Part shown: piece by piece, positions 54,301-59,069 of the stretch | How positions within the stretch are numbered: the stretch's first letter is position 1 | Layout of the letters: each line of letters opens with the position of its first letter | DNA from: Prorocentrum cordatum | Lineage: Eukaryota; Sar; Dinophyceae; Prorocentrales; Prorocentraceae | Length of the DNA stretch: 64,000 nt | Direction: 5' to 3' | Assembly (NCBI GenBank): GCA_963575745.1 | Contig: CAUYUJ010018738.1 | Location: 301,001-365,000, forward strand | The notes under the pieces: model-generated | What the model saw: the letters and a program-made list of their open reading frames with translations, nothing else | Told to the model about the DNA's origin: nothing | Databases searched by the model: none | Position numbers and translations under genes: made by a program

Positions 54301-57300
54301 GTGGCGGGATGTGCCGAAATCCATTCGATCCGCCGCCCCCTGTTGAAGCATCACAGGGGTGCCCAGCGTGCTGAATCCTTTCGCTTTTGGTTTTGTTTCT
54401 TTTTCCGAAAGAACTCCCCCTGGGGTTTCGGCCCCGCCGGGGTCCCGGAATGGTGGTTCCAAAAGTTGTACCTGCTCCAGAAGGATCCAAGATGGCATCC
54501 AAGATGGCCAAGATGGCCTCCAGGTTCGCCCAAGATGGTCCAAGATGGCCTCCAAGACGGCCCAGGAGTCCAAGATGCCTCCAAGTTCGCACAAGAAACC
54601 TCTCAGACGGCCAAAGACGGCCCCAGAGGCCTCCAAGAGGCCTCCAAGACGGCCCCGCGGAGGCCGTTGGTTTTCCCTTGGCTTTTGAAAGATGTTGGTA
54701 TGTTCTTCTTTTCAGCTCTCCGACGGCCCAAGACGGCCCAAGAGGTCCCCAACATCGCCCGAAGAGCGCCCAAGAGGCCTCTAAGATGGCCCCATGACAG
54801 GCCAAGAGGCCTCCAAGAGGGCCCCAACAAGACCCCAAGACGGCCCAACAGACCCCCAAGACGCCCAAGATGGCCTTCAAGACGGCCAAGATGGCCTCCA
54901 AGATGCCTCCAAGACGGCCAAGAAGGAGAGAACACGCGAAGGGTACCAGTATGGGTGCCATTTTACTCCTCTGAGTGTGCCTTCACTGGCCAGGTGCCCC
55001 CGTTCGCCACCACCCACTCCGAGAAGCCGATCAGCCAGCACGTGAGGTCCGTTACCATCAGCTCCGCGGGGAAGGTCTGGCACAGCTCGAGCGCCTGCCG
55101 CTGCGCCCACGGGTCCTCCAGCTGGAACTCCGGAAGGAAGCCGAACGGCTGCTTGGGCGACTCTCCGAGCAGCCGATGACCGAAGAAGAAACAGCAGCAT
55201 ACCGTAGACACACAGGGCGATCTTTGAGGGTCCTAAGGTTCCCCAGAGCCTCTGTGAGCCCTCAGAGTCATCGGGCCATCAGACAACTTCTGTGGGGCAC
55301 GTGCTGACAGGCTGGCTTCTTGTTTGACGTGCCTATTGTTAGGCATGCTCAAAGATGTTCCAAGGTCAGCGCTACGAGGCGGGGACTTCTCCATATCAAC
55401 CGCCTGGGACCCGACGTCCTATGGACTCAGCGGGCGGTGAATATGGACATATATTTTGGCCCCAGGGAGCCCGAGCATATCCATATCTACCGCGTCTGGA
55501 GGTCTCTGAAATCCCACCAGCCCTTTAGGGCGTAGGTGGTCTGGGGTGTTTTGTCTTCCATCTTCCCCTCTTCCCCTTCGGGGATGGGTTTACCCCTCCC
55601 CCTCCCCCCTGCCCTGGAGCTGGACGGGGCCGGTCGCGAGGTGTCAGAGCGTCCAAAACGGCCTCGGCGAGGCAGCCACAAGCATTAGATTTACTCAGGC
55701 TTTGGCCCGTTGTTGGCCTCTTGGAGGGGCCCCGCTAATTAAAGCTCCCCTCTTGTCTGATCGATGTCCCCCAAGGTGTGCCAAAGATGGTCCCCAAGGC
55801 TTCCAAGGGCGCTCCAAGAGAGCCCCAGGAGGTGCCCAGGAGGCCCCAAGAGGCCCCCAGGATGTCCCCAAGAGGCTCTCAAGAGACCCCCAAGAGACCC
55901 CCCAGAGGCACCCAGGACGCCCTAGAGGCCTCGGCGAGAATGCCAAAATCACTGATTTGACTAAGGTTGTGGCCACATGTTTGGCCTCCAGGGGGTTCCA
56001 AGAGCGCCTGGGAGAGCCTAAGATGACCTCAAAGATGGCCCAAAATATCCCAAAATGCCCCAAGATGGTTCCCAAATCCTTCCCAAACCTTTGGAAAATC
56101 ACTCTTTGTTGCTTTCTCGTCTTTTCGCTTCCGATGGCCATCCGAGGCCTCAAGATGGCTCCACGATGGGCCAAGAGGGTCCAAGACAGGCTTAAGAGAG
56201 CCCCAAGACGGCCCCAAGAGCGCCCCAAGAGGCGACTTTGGGAGCAACGCAAATTAATGCTCCCCTCTTGTTTGATCGACGTCCTCCAGGATGGCCCCAA
56301 GAGCGCTCCCAAGGCTCCCAAGAGCGCCTCAAGAGGCCCCAAGAGGCGCCCAGGAGGCCCCAAGAGGTGTCCAAGAGGCCTCCAAGAGGCTCCCAAGAGA
56401 CCCTCAAGAGGCCCCAAGAGGCTCCCCGAGACGCTCCAGGAGGCCCCCGGGACCGCCAAGAGGCCCCCAAGACGCAAAAGAGGCCCAAGAGAGCCCCAAG
56501 ACGGCCCCAAGCGCATCCTACAGTGTCCCAAGAGTGCTCCAAGAGGGACCCTTCATCTGCGTGCTGCCCACTTGCCTGATCGAGGCAAATCCTCTGGACA
56601 TCGTATCTGGATGGGCTGGCGTGTAGAATTTGACCCTCCAGGCGGTGGTTATGTAAAACGCCCCCCTCGGGCGCGCAGGTTTCTCTGTTCGGCGCTGCCT
56701 CGACGGGGTCCAGCGTTAGGCTGGGCACGTCTTCCTTCAGGCATATTTTGGAGGGCAAATGACAAATATTCTGCAGATATCCAGAACAGTCCAACAGTGA
56801 ACGAGAAATCGTCGCCAGCCTACCTTTGGACTCGTTTGGAGTACTCCTCCTATATGGGGACTCGCCCGACGGAAGCCCAGCGCGGACCCCACCACTGCGG
56901 ACCATCGACGGATGCACGCCGTGCAGCTCGGAGGAGGGCGCCTCGAGACCACGGCAGCTCAAGATCGGCCCGCGGAGACCCTCCCGGGGACCACGCGCAC
57001 CGGTCCCCGAGCTGCGCCGAGCCGTGGCTTGCCAGCCTCGAAGGTATCCCTGTCCCTGAGGTTGACACGCCAAAAGGCGATGACAATCTCAGGGGACGCG
57101 CCCTCAAACAAGGGAATCCCTAAGACTGGCATCGTGATGAGGCGTTGCCCAGCATAGGGATAGGGATATGTTCCAGGCTGGTAAGTAGCGACGAGGCCCC
57201 CCCCACAGAAGCCAAGCTGTCTGCCGCTGCCCCAGCTCGCCCCTCTGAGCAGACATTCCCTCTTCGAGATTGGACCCGTTGGCCAACATGCCCAGCACCT

Positions 57301-58972
57301 CAGCGGGCCCCGGAAGCGGCAGGGCCGTCTTTGCTCCGTCTCCGAAGAAGCGCCTCTTGGAAATGGCAACGGCAGGCAAAAGCGAAGAACCAAGAACGGC
57401 AAACAAAGACGGCTCCGGGACTGGAGCCGGAGCCGGCACCGGTGAAAAACAGCGGCGCCGGAACCGGACGAAAAACGGCACGACGGAGCCGGTGACAGAA
57501 ACTGTCCTGCTGTCTCCAGGGCCCACTATGTCGGGAGCGGCCACGAGGGGGGTGTCCAAGAGGGGGGGGTGCGAAACATGACCCGCGGCAAGTGCGCGGC
57601 CCAGCGGGGGGGCCAGGGACGCAACGAGATCAGACGAGGCGCCCTGACATCTGGGGAAGCATCATGGCCCACGCCATTGTGCCCTCCCCCCCCTGGCCAT
57701 CACCCCCCCTCTGCCGCCCCCGACGCTAAGCCGGGCACCAGCACGAGGTCGGCGCGCTGTGTGGCGGGCACCTTGAACGCGGCAGCCTGCGACAGGGACC
57801 GCGCGCCCCGGCCGGGGCCCTCGTCGGCCCCGCCGACCTCGAGCCCCGCGGGTGCGCGGAGGCCGGTGGGCGGCTGCGGCTGGGAGCCCAGGCACCGCTC
57901 CACGCCGCAGTAGCAGACCTCGGGAGGGAGGGGCAGCGGTGGCCGCGTCCAAGGCGGAACTCGGCGCGGAAGCGCGGGTGCCGACCTTGGCCACCTCGGG
58001 GGTGGGCAGAACCCCCCCTTTGGTCAAACGTGGTCTGGCAAAAGCTACCTCGTCGGGCCCGAACGTGGCGGGCGCAAGGCTGGAAAATGACGGCCGCGGC
58101 GCCCTCTCGAGAACCAAAAAAGAGCAATTCACCATCGACGTGTCAGGGTGGGGGTTCTGTCCACCCCCGATCATCGTCCATCTTGGTAACCGTCGATTCG
58201 TGGATCATCCTGGCGCATCGACGACGGCCGGCATGGACCATGACCAAGGTTGGCGTCGACGAGATCCGCCGACATCTTGGTCATGTCCATCGTGCTTCTT
58301 CCCATCGGACCTCGGTCATGCTACAGGCGGCCGACCACTCCTCGCCCGTGAGCGTGGCCGTGGGAATCCCCCGCACGTTCAGCCGTGGCAGCACCAGTAC
58401 GTTGCCCGTGGAGCCCTCGCCGGTCTCCCAGTGCATGGCGTCCAACCTCCTTGGAATGAGAAAACACGCCATAAACATACGTGCACTTCTGGCGCTCCGC
58501 ACGGATTTCTTGGATCTGCGCTGGACCCCCCCTCCATGGTGCGCGGAGCACGCCGGTGGCGGCGCCGGAGGCGCCGCCTGGAGCGGCCCGGAGCGGATCC
58601 AAGGAATCCGCGCGGAGCGCGCCAAAAGTTGATGCTCATGGCGTGCTTTCTTCTTCGACTCCTGACCGTAGTGGATCCTCCTGCTCGGGAGCGGCCAAGA
58701 GGGGGGTGTCCAAGAGGGGGGGGGCGCACATCATGACCGGCGGCATGTGCGCGGCCCAGCGGGGGGGCCAGGGACGTAATGAAACAAGAAGAGGCGCCAT
58801 AAAAGCTGGGGAAATATCATGGCCCCCACCATGATATCCCCCCCCCTGACCATCACCCCCCTCTTTGCCGCCCACGACCTGCCCACGTCACGGTGGCGTT
58901 GGGGTACCACCGGGCAGCGAGCGCCAGCGCGTCGCCCAGGCCCACCTCGGGCAGAGGCCCAGCTGGCCCCAC
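39910..58972 (-). CDS. Patched/Dispatched-like RND membrane protein, C-terminal part, ten exons
   Basis: A split gene reconstructed by eye on the minus strand: exons at 58879-58972, 58662-58680, 58311-58446, 57732-57918, 54969-55162, 53383-53598, 52760-53181, 41667-41768, 40153-40294 and 39910-40056 (stop). The phases fit at every junction; Y to A is the least certain, because J2, K4, L4 and a candidate exon lie between and other Y ends are possible. Together they give about 550 residues. The C-terminal half has five hydrophobic helices and the motif FIGFAVDYCLHIAHKY, the G-x3-D-Y-x2-H helix of the Patched/Dispatched sterol-sensing/RND family, followed by a TTLGSAAFLLPC helix and a helix ending in LPATLMIIGP. 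Such proteins export or move lipids or sterols through membranes; the substrate here is unknown. The N-terminal part is not in the exons found and may lie beyond the LINE. The introns are unusual (GT, GC and GA donors, several made of MITEs). Expression is unproven and it could be a recent pseudogene. Confidence 0.75.
40153..40294 (-). CDS. RND-like gene, exon E (last membrane helix)
   Basis: Enters with one base completing an Arg codon, then IGAVVCGITVYAEFFALLFL and PATLMIIGPAGHNFRGC. The hydrophobic helix ending in LPA...GP is the usual last RND helix. Acceptor CCCCCGCGAG lies about 10-15 bp from the end of MITE N copy 1. The donor is most likely GA (ATG|GATCAACC), which keeps phase 0 with the last exon. 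Confidence 0.75.
40305..40506. mobile_element. MITE family N copy 1, at a predicted 3' splice site
   Basis: Long inverted repeats: AAGAACGCCATAAACAT and TCCGCGCGGACTTCTTGGAT at the left pair with GAAATCCGCGCGGA and ATGTTTATAGCGTGTTTTCT at the right. CCCGCG flanks both sides. On the minus strand it fills the end of the D-E intron. It may be a separate intron preceded by a 15-nt mini-exon (acceptor CTCCCAG, donor CCGCG|GAGAAG), which would also keep the phase. Confidence 0.75.
41260..41400 (+). repeat. Dispersed repeat C, copy 2
   Basis: AACTCAACCCTGAGACCCCA, GGTGTGGGAACGTCGCGC and CCAGGGCACCCTGGAGGC, closely matching copy 3 at 50560-50700. It lies in the D-E intron of the RND-like gene. Confidence 0.8.
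41667..41768 (-). CDS. RND-like gene, exon D (102 bp)
   Basis: Frame FALEKIGPSVLGSGLTTLGS continuing AAFLLPCSLHVFYR, the helix before the last in Patched/Dispatched proteins (G-x3-T-T-L-G). Acceptor TTCCTCTTCCTTGGAG lies inside the purine/pyrimidine tract. The donor CCG|GACTCC is a GA type. It joins exon C (two bases over, AG plus G) and exon E (CG plus G) with both phases satisfied. The first part of this exon and its acceptor occur again at 41946-41991. Confidence 0.8.
41742..41993. repeat. Direct duplication of exon D start around a GGA tract
   Basis: GGGCCCGATCTTCTCCAAGG plus CGAACCTCCAAGGAAGAGG at 41744-41787 recurs at 41948-41991 with one difference. Between them is a GGA-rich tract (41790-41945). 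The outer copy carries a competing acceptor but only about 28 bp of exon. Confidence 0.8.
42000..42145. mobile_element. MITE family N copy 2
   Basis: ATGGCATAAACATATTGACT at the left, palindromic centre CGGCGGCGCCTCCGGCGCCG, and GCGCGGATCCAAGAATTATG at the right. Lies within the 11-kb intron. Confidence 0.65.
42150..42562 (+). repeat. Repeat Q copy 2
   Basis: Same head (TTATTCATTGTCCCTGGGTG), a longer GTTGTTGTTG run and about 25 GCGACCCACCC units, matching 37711-38122. Confidence 0.85.
42820..43175. repeat. GAC/ACG triplet repeat
   Basis: About 340 bp of GACGAC with substitutions. Asp-, Thr- or Val-runs in its frames are artefacts. Confidence 0.9.
43240..43870. repeat. Two-copy tandem repeat, period 293 bp
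   Basis: CACGCGCGCAAGGGCGTTCG at 43318 recurs as CACGCGCGCAAAGGGGTTCG at 43611. ATGTTGAAAA, CGCGCGCGCACGT, CCGTGTTGCGA and TTTTTGGA blocks follow in the same order in both. Divergence is roughly 25%. Confidence 0.75.
44079..44225. repeat. GCATCGGCGAT minisatellite, copy 3
   Basis: Same flank and unit as 30513-30640, ending CACATCGAGCCGCATCGGCG. Confidence 0.8.
44241..44405 (+). mobile_element. MITE family E copy 3
   Basis: An uninterrupted copy. Left end GGGATGGACAGAGCCCCCTT, right end GGGGCTCTGTCCACCCCC (inverted). Interior CGACGGCCGCGACGCCCTCT and GAGAACCGAAAACGGACAAT. About 165 bp. Confidence 0.8.
44595..45100. repeat. Long TCC tract
   Basis: TCC triplets with CCC, TGC and TTC interruptions over 500 bp. 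Confidence 0.95.
45303..45400. repeat. CAGA tetranucleotide repeat
   Basis: Perfect (CAGA)n for about 70 bp, then ATAGATAAACAAACAAACAA. Confidence 0.95.
45545..45632. repeat. Short GGA tract
   Basis: GGAGGAGGAGAAGAGCAGG-type purine repeat. Confidence 0.85.
45895..46060 (-). mobile_element. MITE family O copy 3
   Basis: Reverse orientation. Right end TCGTTCCTTAGGTCAGGCCG then TTGACTGTA matches the left end of copy 1. The far end is degenerate. Confidence 0.6.
46188..46371 (+). mobile_element. MITE family O copy 4
   Basis: TTGCAGTCGGGGCGTTGACC at the left and CAGGGCCCCGACTGTACG at the right. The interior is nearly identical to copy 1 (CGGAGCCCCTCCCCAACGAA). The left TA has become TG. Confidence 0.75.
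46372..46978. other. Spacer inside the large intron, nothing recognised
   Basis: Mixed sequence, no repeat or domain seen. Confidence 0.35.
46980..47720 (+). repeat. GGCCCCAAGAGG minisatellite, block 4
   Basis: Degenerate 10-15 bp units broken by AT-richer joints at 47135-47180 (GTTGGTGTTCTCGCCTTCTC) and 47485-47550 (ATGCAAGACTTCGGCGTTCC). Confidence 0.75.
47765..47935. repeat. CCT/CTC tract
   Basis: CTCCTCCTGCTCCTCCGCCT-type repeat of about 170 bp. Confidence 0.9.
47945..48150 (+). repeat. Dispersed repeat H, copy 2, with perfect hairpin
   Basis: Matches 20830-21000 and in addition contains GTGCGTCGCCCC (48090-48101) and its perfect inverse (48106-48117) around a 4-base loop. Confidence 0.75.
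48170..48946 (-). CDS. Cys-rich open frame of unknown function (doubtful)
   Basis: A 258-residue minus-strand frame in a stretch of ordinary composition. It has paired cysteines (YCARC, CCAPACG, VVCGDC, CACPRKG, YYC) that could bind zinc. No family recognised. It lies inside the 11-kb intron on the same strand as the host gene. It could be a nested gene, an unrecognised transposon fragment or a chance frame; the other strand also has open frames of over 200 residues here. Confidence 0.25.
   Translation of the reverse strand: MILPIYCARCSRDKAKQTSHSGNAKWGQSVGRVRSLNDKRLSCLKRWRGCRKLRREANNSKRKAEAETNPLPCCAPACGVTFLNTGHLSQNQVEDHPAKKGARVVCGDCSRQIVTATGIAVAANRLERRLTRAAYSKGCSRQGGMNRLQETEHCTKARKVREVVRADCASVGFASRRLHPYECSVHIGGNSRKWSSRGGEFCACPRKGHTEATSLECPLGKVQSAIYYCKSGKERGQGSQEETGKQEGRRKREEFLRR
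49126..49304. mobile_element. Foldback MITE U, 88-bp arms, 5-bp target duplication
   Basis: Nearly perfect palindrome centred at 49215. The arms start TAACGGGCGAAGAACGGTAT and run through GGGGGCGCCTG to TACGGTG, with about 80 of 88 positions pairing. AGGTT flanks both ends (49121-49125 and 49305-49309). RNA from it would form one long hairpin. Confidence 0.85.
49310..50019. other. Spacer with a fragment of repeat M at 49970-50015
   Basis: Weak minisatellite-like sequence to 49640, then C/T-rich sequence. TTGGGGAATCGAGGATGACT plus GTGTCTGTGTG is the end of repeat M. Confidence 0.5.
50020..50205. mobile_element. MITE family N copy 3
   Basis: Contains GGAGGTCCGCGCGGATCTCT at the left and AGATCCGAGGAATCCGCACC at the right, with the CGCCGCAGGCGCCGC centre. 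The termini are degenerate. Confidence 0.6.
50206..50555. other. Spacer, nothing recognised
   Basis: No repeat or domain seen. Confidence 0.3.
50560..50700 (+). repeat. Dispersed repeat C, copy 3
   Basis: AACTCAACTCTGAGACCCCA, GGTGTGGGAACGTCACGC and CCAGGGCACCCTGGAGGC. Confidence 0.8.
50965..51211 (+). mobile_element. MITE family K copy 3, 9-bp target duplication
   Basis: GGGCAGGGC flanks both ends (50956-50964 and 51212-51220). Left end CTTCAGTGGGCCCTGGAAAC, right end CCGTTTGTGGGGCCCACTAA. The interior has GCCGTTTTTGTTGCCGTTTC-type units as in the other copies. Confidence 0.9.
51221..52759. other. Intron sequence with GGCGCACGTGGCGC repeats at 51830-52040
   Basis: Short irregular repeats of GTGGCGCAC/GTGGCGCGC at 51830-52040. 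TTCCCCGTCGGGGACGGG (51360) and TTCCCCTTCGGGGATGGG (55570) are related small hairpins. The first 11 kb of minus-strand intron begins at 52759. Confidence 0.45.
52760..53181 (-). CDS. RND-like gene, exon C (three membrane helices, family motif)
   Basis: 140 codons plus two bases. After a charged start (DARASVAGAWQTARIWVRAE) come helices VIVTSTVLTLGIALFLVFVG, GLAIVVMSTVTMIIVGLFFF and VEVLSLIMFIGFAVDYCLHI with AHKY. The last carries the Asp-Tyr and His of the Patched/Dispatched motif. A hydrophilic loop with EEADDSHENAEQK follows and ends at a GC donor (GCGAGCAG|GCTCC). Past this donor the frame stays open but stops resembling the family, while exon D continues it correctly. Acceptor: GTTCCCCCCGAGAG|GATGCC. 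Confidence 0.85.
53182..53382 (-). mobile_element. 201-bp intron with terminal inverted repeats, predicted introner
   Basis: The donor side GAACGAAAGGGGGGGATAAG pairs with the acceptor side, whose inverse reads GAACGCACGGGGGGGATAGC. GAGGATCGGGCC spans the 5' junction and GAGGATGCCCGGGCC the 3' junction, an imperfect target duplication that supplies AG|GAT at both splice sites. GA-AG intron. Only one copy of this family is in the window. Confidence 0.65.
53383..53598 (-). CDS. RND-like gene, exon B (72 codons)
   Basis: Phase 0 at both ends, acceptor TCTCTCATAG|GCCGGC, donor AACGAG|GATCGG. The extracellular-domain type sequence contains FDQLAVRYVLSSKTAGR and ends LKAKWDDHLAAFNE, the helix that precedes the next transmembrane segment in Dispatched-like proteins. 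A frame continues past the donor into G-rich sequence and soon loses resemblance. Confidence 0.75.
53600..54968 (-). other. Intron A-B, mostly minisatellite block 5 (53960-54935)
   Basis: GA or GT donor at 54966-54968. GGCCCCAAGAGG-type units with AT-richer joints at 54375-54410 and 54675-54715 (GAAAGATGTTGGTATGTTCT). A degenerate N-like end (GTAAGCATAAACTTTTGG) is near 53800. Confidence 0.6.
54969..55162 (-). CDS. RND-like gene, exon A (64 codons)
   Basis: SPKQPFGFLPEFQLEDPWAQ continuing to LTCWLIGFSEWVVANGGTWP and KAHSE. The W-A-Q...L-C...P and CW...F...W...GG...P pattern matches the lumenal loop of Dispatched-like proteins as I know them from dinoflagellates (memory of the family, not a search). 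The acceptor is likely CTGCTCGGAG; later AG sites in the same frame are possible. The donor is GAG|GAGTAA or two bases on at GTAAAA. Confidence 0.7.
55385..55508. mobile_element. Double hairpin repeat P, copy 2
   Basis: CTCCATATCAACCGCCTGGG, GGGCGGTGAATATGGACATA, TTTTGGCCCCAGGGAGCC and CATATCCATATCTACCGC parallel the order of 34685-34862. Confidence 0.55.
55736..56565 (+). repeat. GGCCCCAAGAGG minisatellite, block 6, with longer-period copies
   Basis: TTAAAGCTCCCCTCTTGTCT plus GATCGATG at 55738 recurs as TTAATGCTCCCCTCTTGTTT plus GATCGACG at 56254, giving a higher-order period of about 515 bp. Simple 10-15 bp units fill the rest. Confidence 0.8.
57034..57183 (+). mobile_element. MITE family L copy 4
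   Basis: TTGCCAGCCTCGAAGGTATC at the left, GATATGTTCCAGGCTGGTAA at the right, ACGCCAAAAGGCGATGACAA inside. Lies in the Y-A intron. Confidence 0.8.
57196..57288 (-). CDS. Candidate exon after MITE K copy 4 (weak)
   Basis: Directly after the K end CCCGCTGAG, an AG acceptor on the minus strand, the frame reads VLGMLANGSNLEEGMSAQRG then ELGQRQTAWLLWG. It looks protein-like. It could be an extra exon between Y and A if exon Y ends at a codon boundary (GGCTTA|GCGTCG) instead of one base past CCC. The 3' end is uncertain. Confidence 0.3.
57289..57525 (-). mobile_element. MITE family K copy 4
   Basis: Reverse orientation. CCTCAGCGGGCCCCGGAAGC at the left and CTGTCTCCAGGGCCCACTA at the right. The most diverged K copy, with no target duplication. 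It abuts MITE J copy 2. Confidence 0.8.
57526..57731 (-). mobile_element. MITE family J copy 2, at the donor of exon Y
   Basis: TCGGGAGCGGCCACGAGGGG at one end and CCCCCCTCTGCCGCCCCCGA at the other. On the minus strand the intron donor lies within about 10 bp of the element end. The other end gives CGACATAG, an AG, but K copy 4 starts there, so the two seem to form one compound intron. Confidence 0.8.
57732..57918 (-). CDS. RND-like gene, exon Y (62 codons plus one base)
   Basis: Acceptor CCCCTCCCTCCCGAG|GTCTGC. Frame VCYCGVERCLGSQPQPPTGL, a Gly/Ala-rich middle, then SLSQAAAFKVPATQRADLVL. The closing VPATQRAD-V-L strand is what I expect ahead of exon A in this family. Two cysteine pairs near the start. 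The donor is GC; the exact position (57732 or 57727) is unsure. Confidence 0.65.
57994..58172 (+). mobile_element. MITE family E copy 4
   Basis: GGGGTGGGCAGAACCCCCCC at the left and GGGGGTTCTGTCCACCCCC at the right (inverted). CGGCCGCGGCGCCCTCTCGA inside. It is within the Z-Y intron, whose junctions share the 8-mer CCGAGGTC. Confidence 0.8.
58311..58446 (-). CDS. RND-like gene, exon Z (45 codons)
   Basis: One base in, then LDAMHWETGEGSTGNVLVLP continuing RLNVRGIPTATLTGEEW to MTE. Acceptor CATTCCAAGGAG|GTTGG, donor ACCGAG|GTCCG. The frame enters from the 19-nt mini-exon with two bases over (AG plus G gives Arg). Past the donor the frame ends within 10 codons. Confidence 0.7.
58447..58661 (-). 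mobile_element. MITE family N copy 4 forming a complete intron
   Basis: The inverted arms of about 75 bp contain ACACGCCATAAACATACGTG and GGATTTCTTGGATCTGCGCT, pairing with AGCGGATCCAAGGAATCCGC and GATGCTCATGGCGTGCTTTC. The predicted intron is this element plus a few bases: donor GGTCAG|GAGTCG, acceptor CCAAGGAG|GTTGG. AGGAG occurs at both junctions. Confidence 0.8.
58662..58680 (-). CDS. RND-like gene, 19-nt mini-exon between two MITEs
   Basis: GAGGATCCACTACGGTCAG on the minus strand, bounded by the J3 acceptor GAGCAG and a GA donor into MITE N copy 4. Exon W ends one base into a codon and exon Z starts one base before one, so a 19-nt exon is needed to keep phase. The joined peptide is TWAGGSTTVRLDAMHW. 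It is easily missed by gene finders. Confidence 0.6.
58681..58878 (-). mobile_element. MITE family J copy 3 forming a complete intron
   Basis: On the minus strand it reads GTCGTGGGCGGCAAAGAGGG at the donor end and CTTGGCCGCTCCCGAGCAG at the acceptor end. The inverted repeats therefore reach both splice sites of a 198-bp GT-AG intron. Close to copy 1 in the interior (CATGTGCGCGGCCCAGCGGG). Confidence 0.85.
58879..58972 (-). CDS. RND-like gene, exon W (first exon seen)
   Basis: Acceptor GGGCACCCCTCAG after a TCC-rich pyrimidine tract, then VGPAGPLPEVGLGDALALAA, RWYPNATVTWA and a GT donor at the J3 end. NAT is a possible glycosylation site. Earlier exons are not visible: the LINE ends only about 100 bp upstream. 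Confidence 0.55.
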
Positions 58973-58997
58973 CTGAGGGGTGCCCAGACGCCCGCCA

Positions 58998-59035
58998 GGA
59001 GGAGGAGAAGGAGGAGGAGGAGGATTTTCCTCGGA
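58998..59035. repeat. Short GGA tract behind the LINE
   Basis: GGAGGAGGAGAAGGAGGAGG, which on the minus strand is the pyrimidine tract of the exon W acceptor. Confidence 0.8.
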
Positions 59036-59069
59036 GGCCCTCGGGGCAGAACTGAAAACAAAACCCTGC

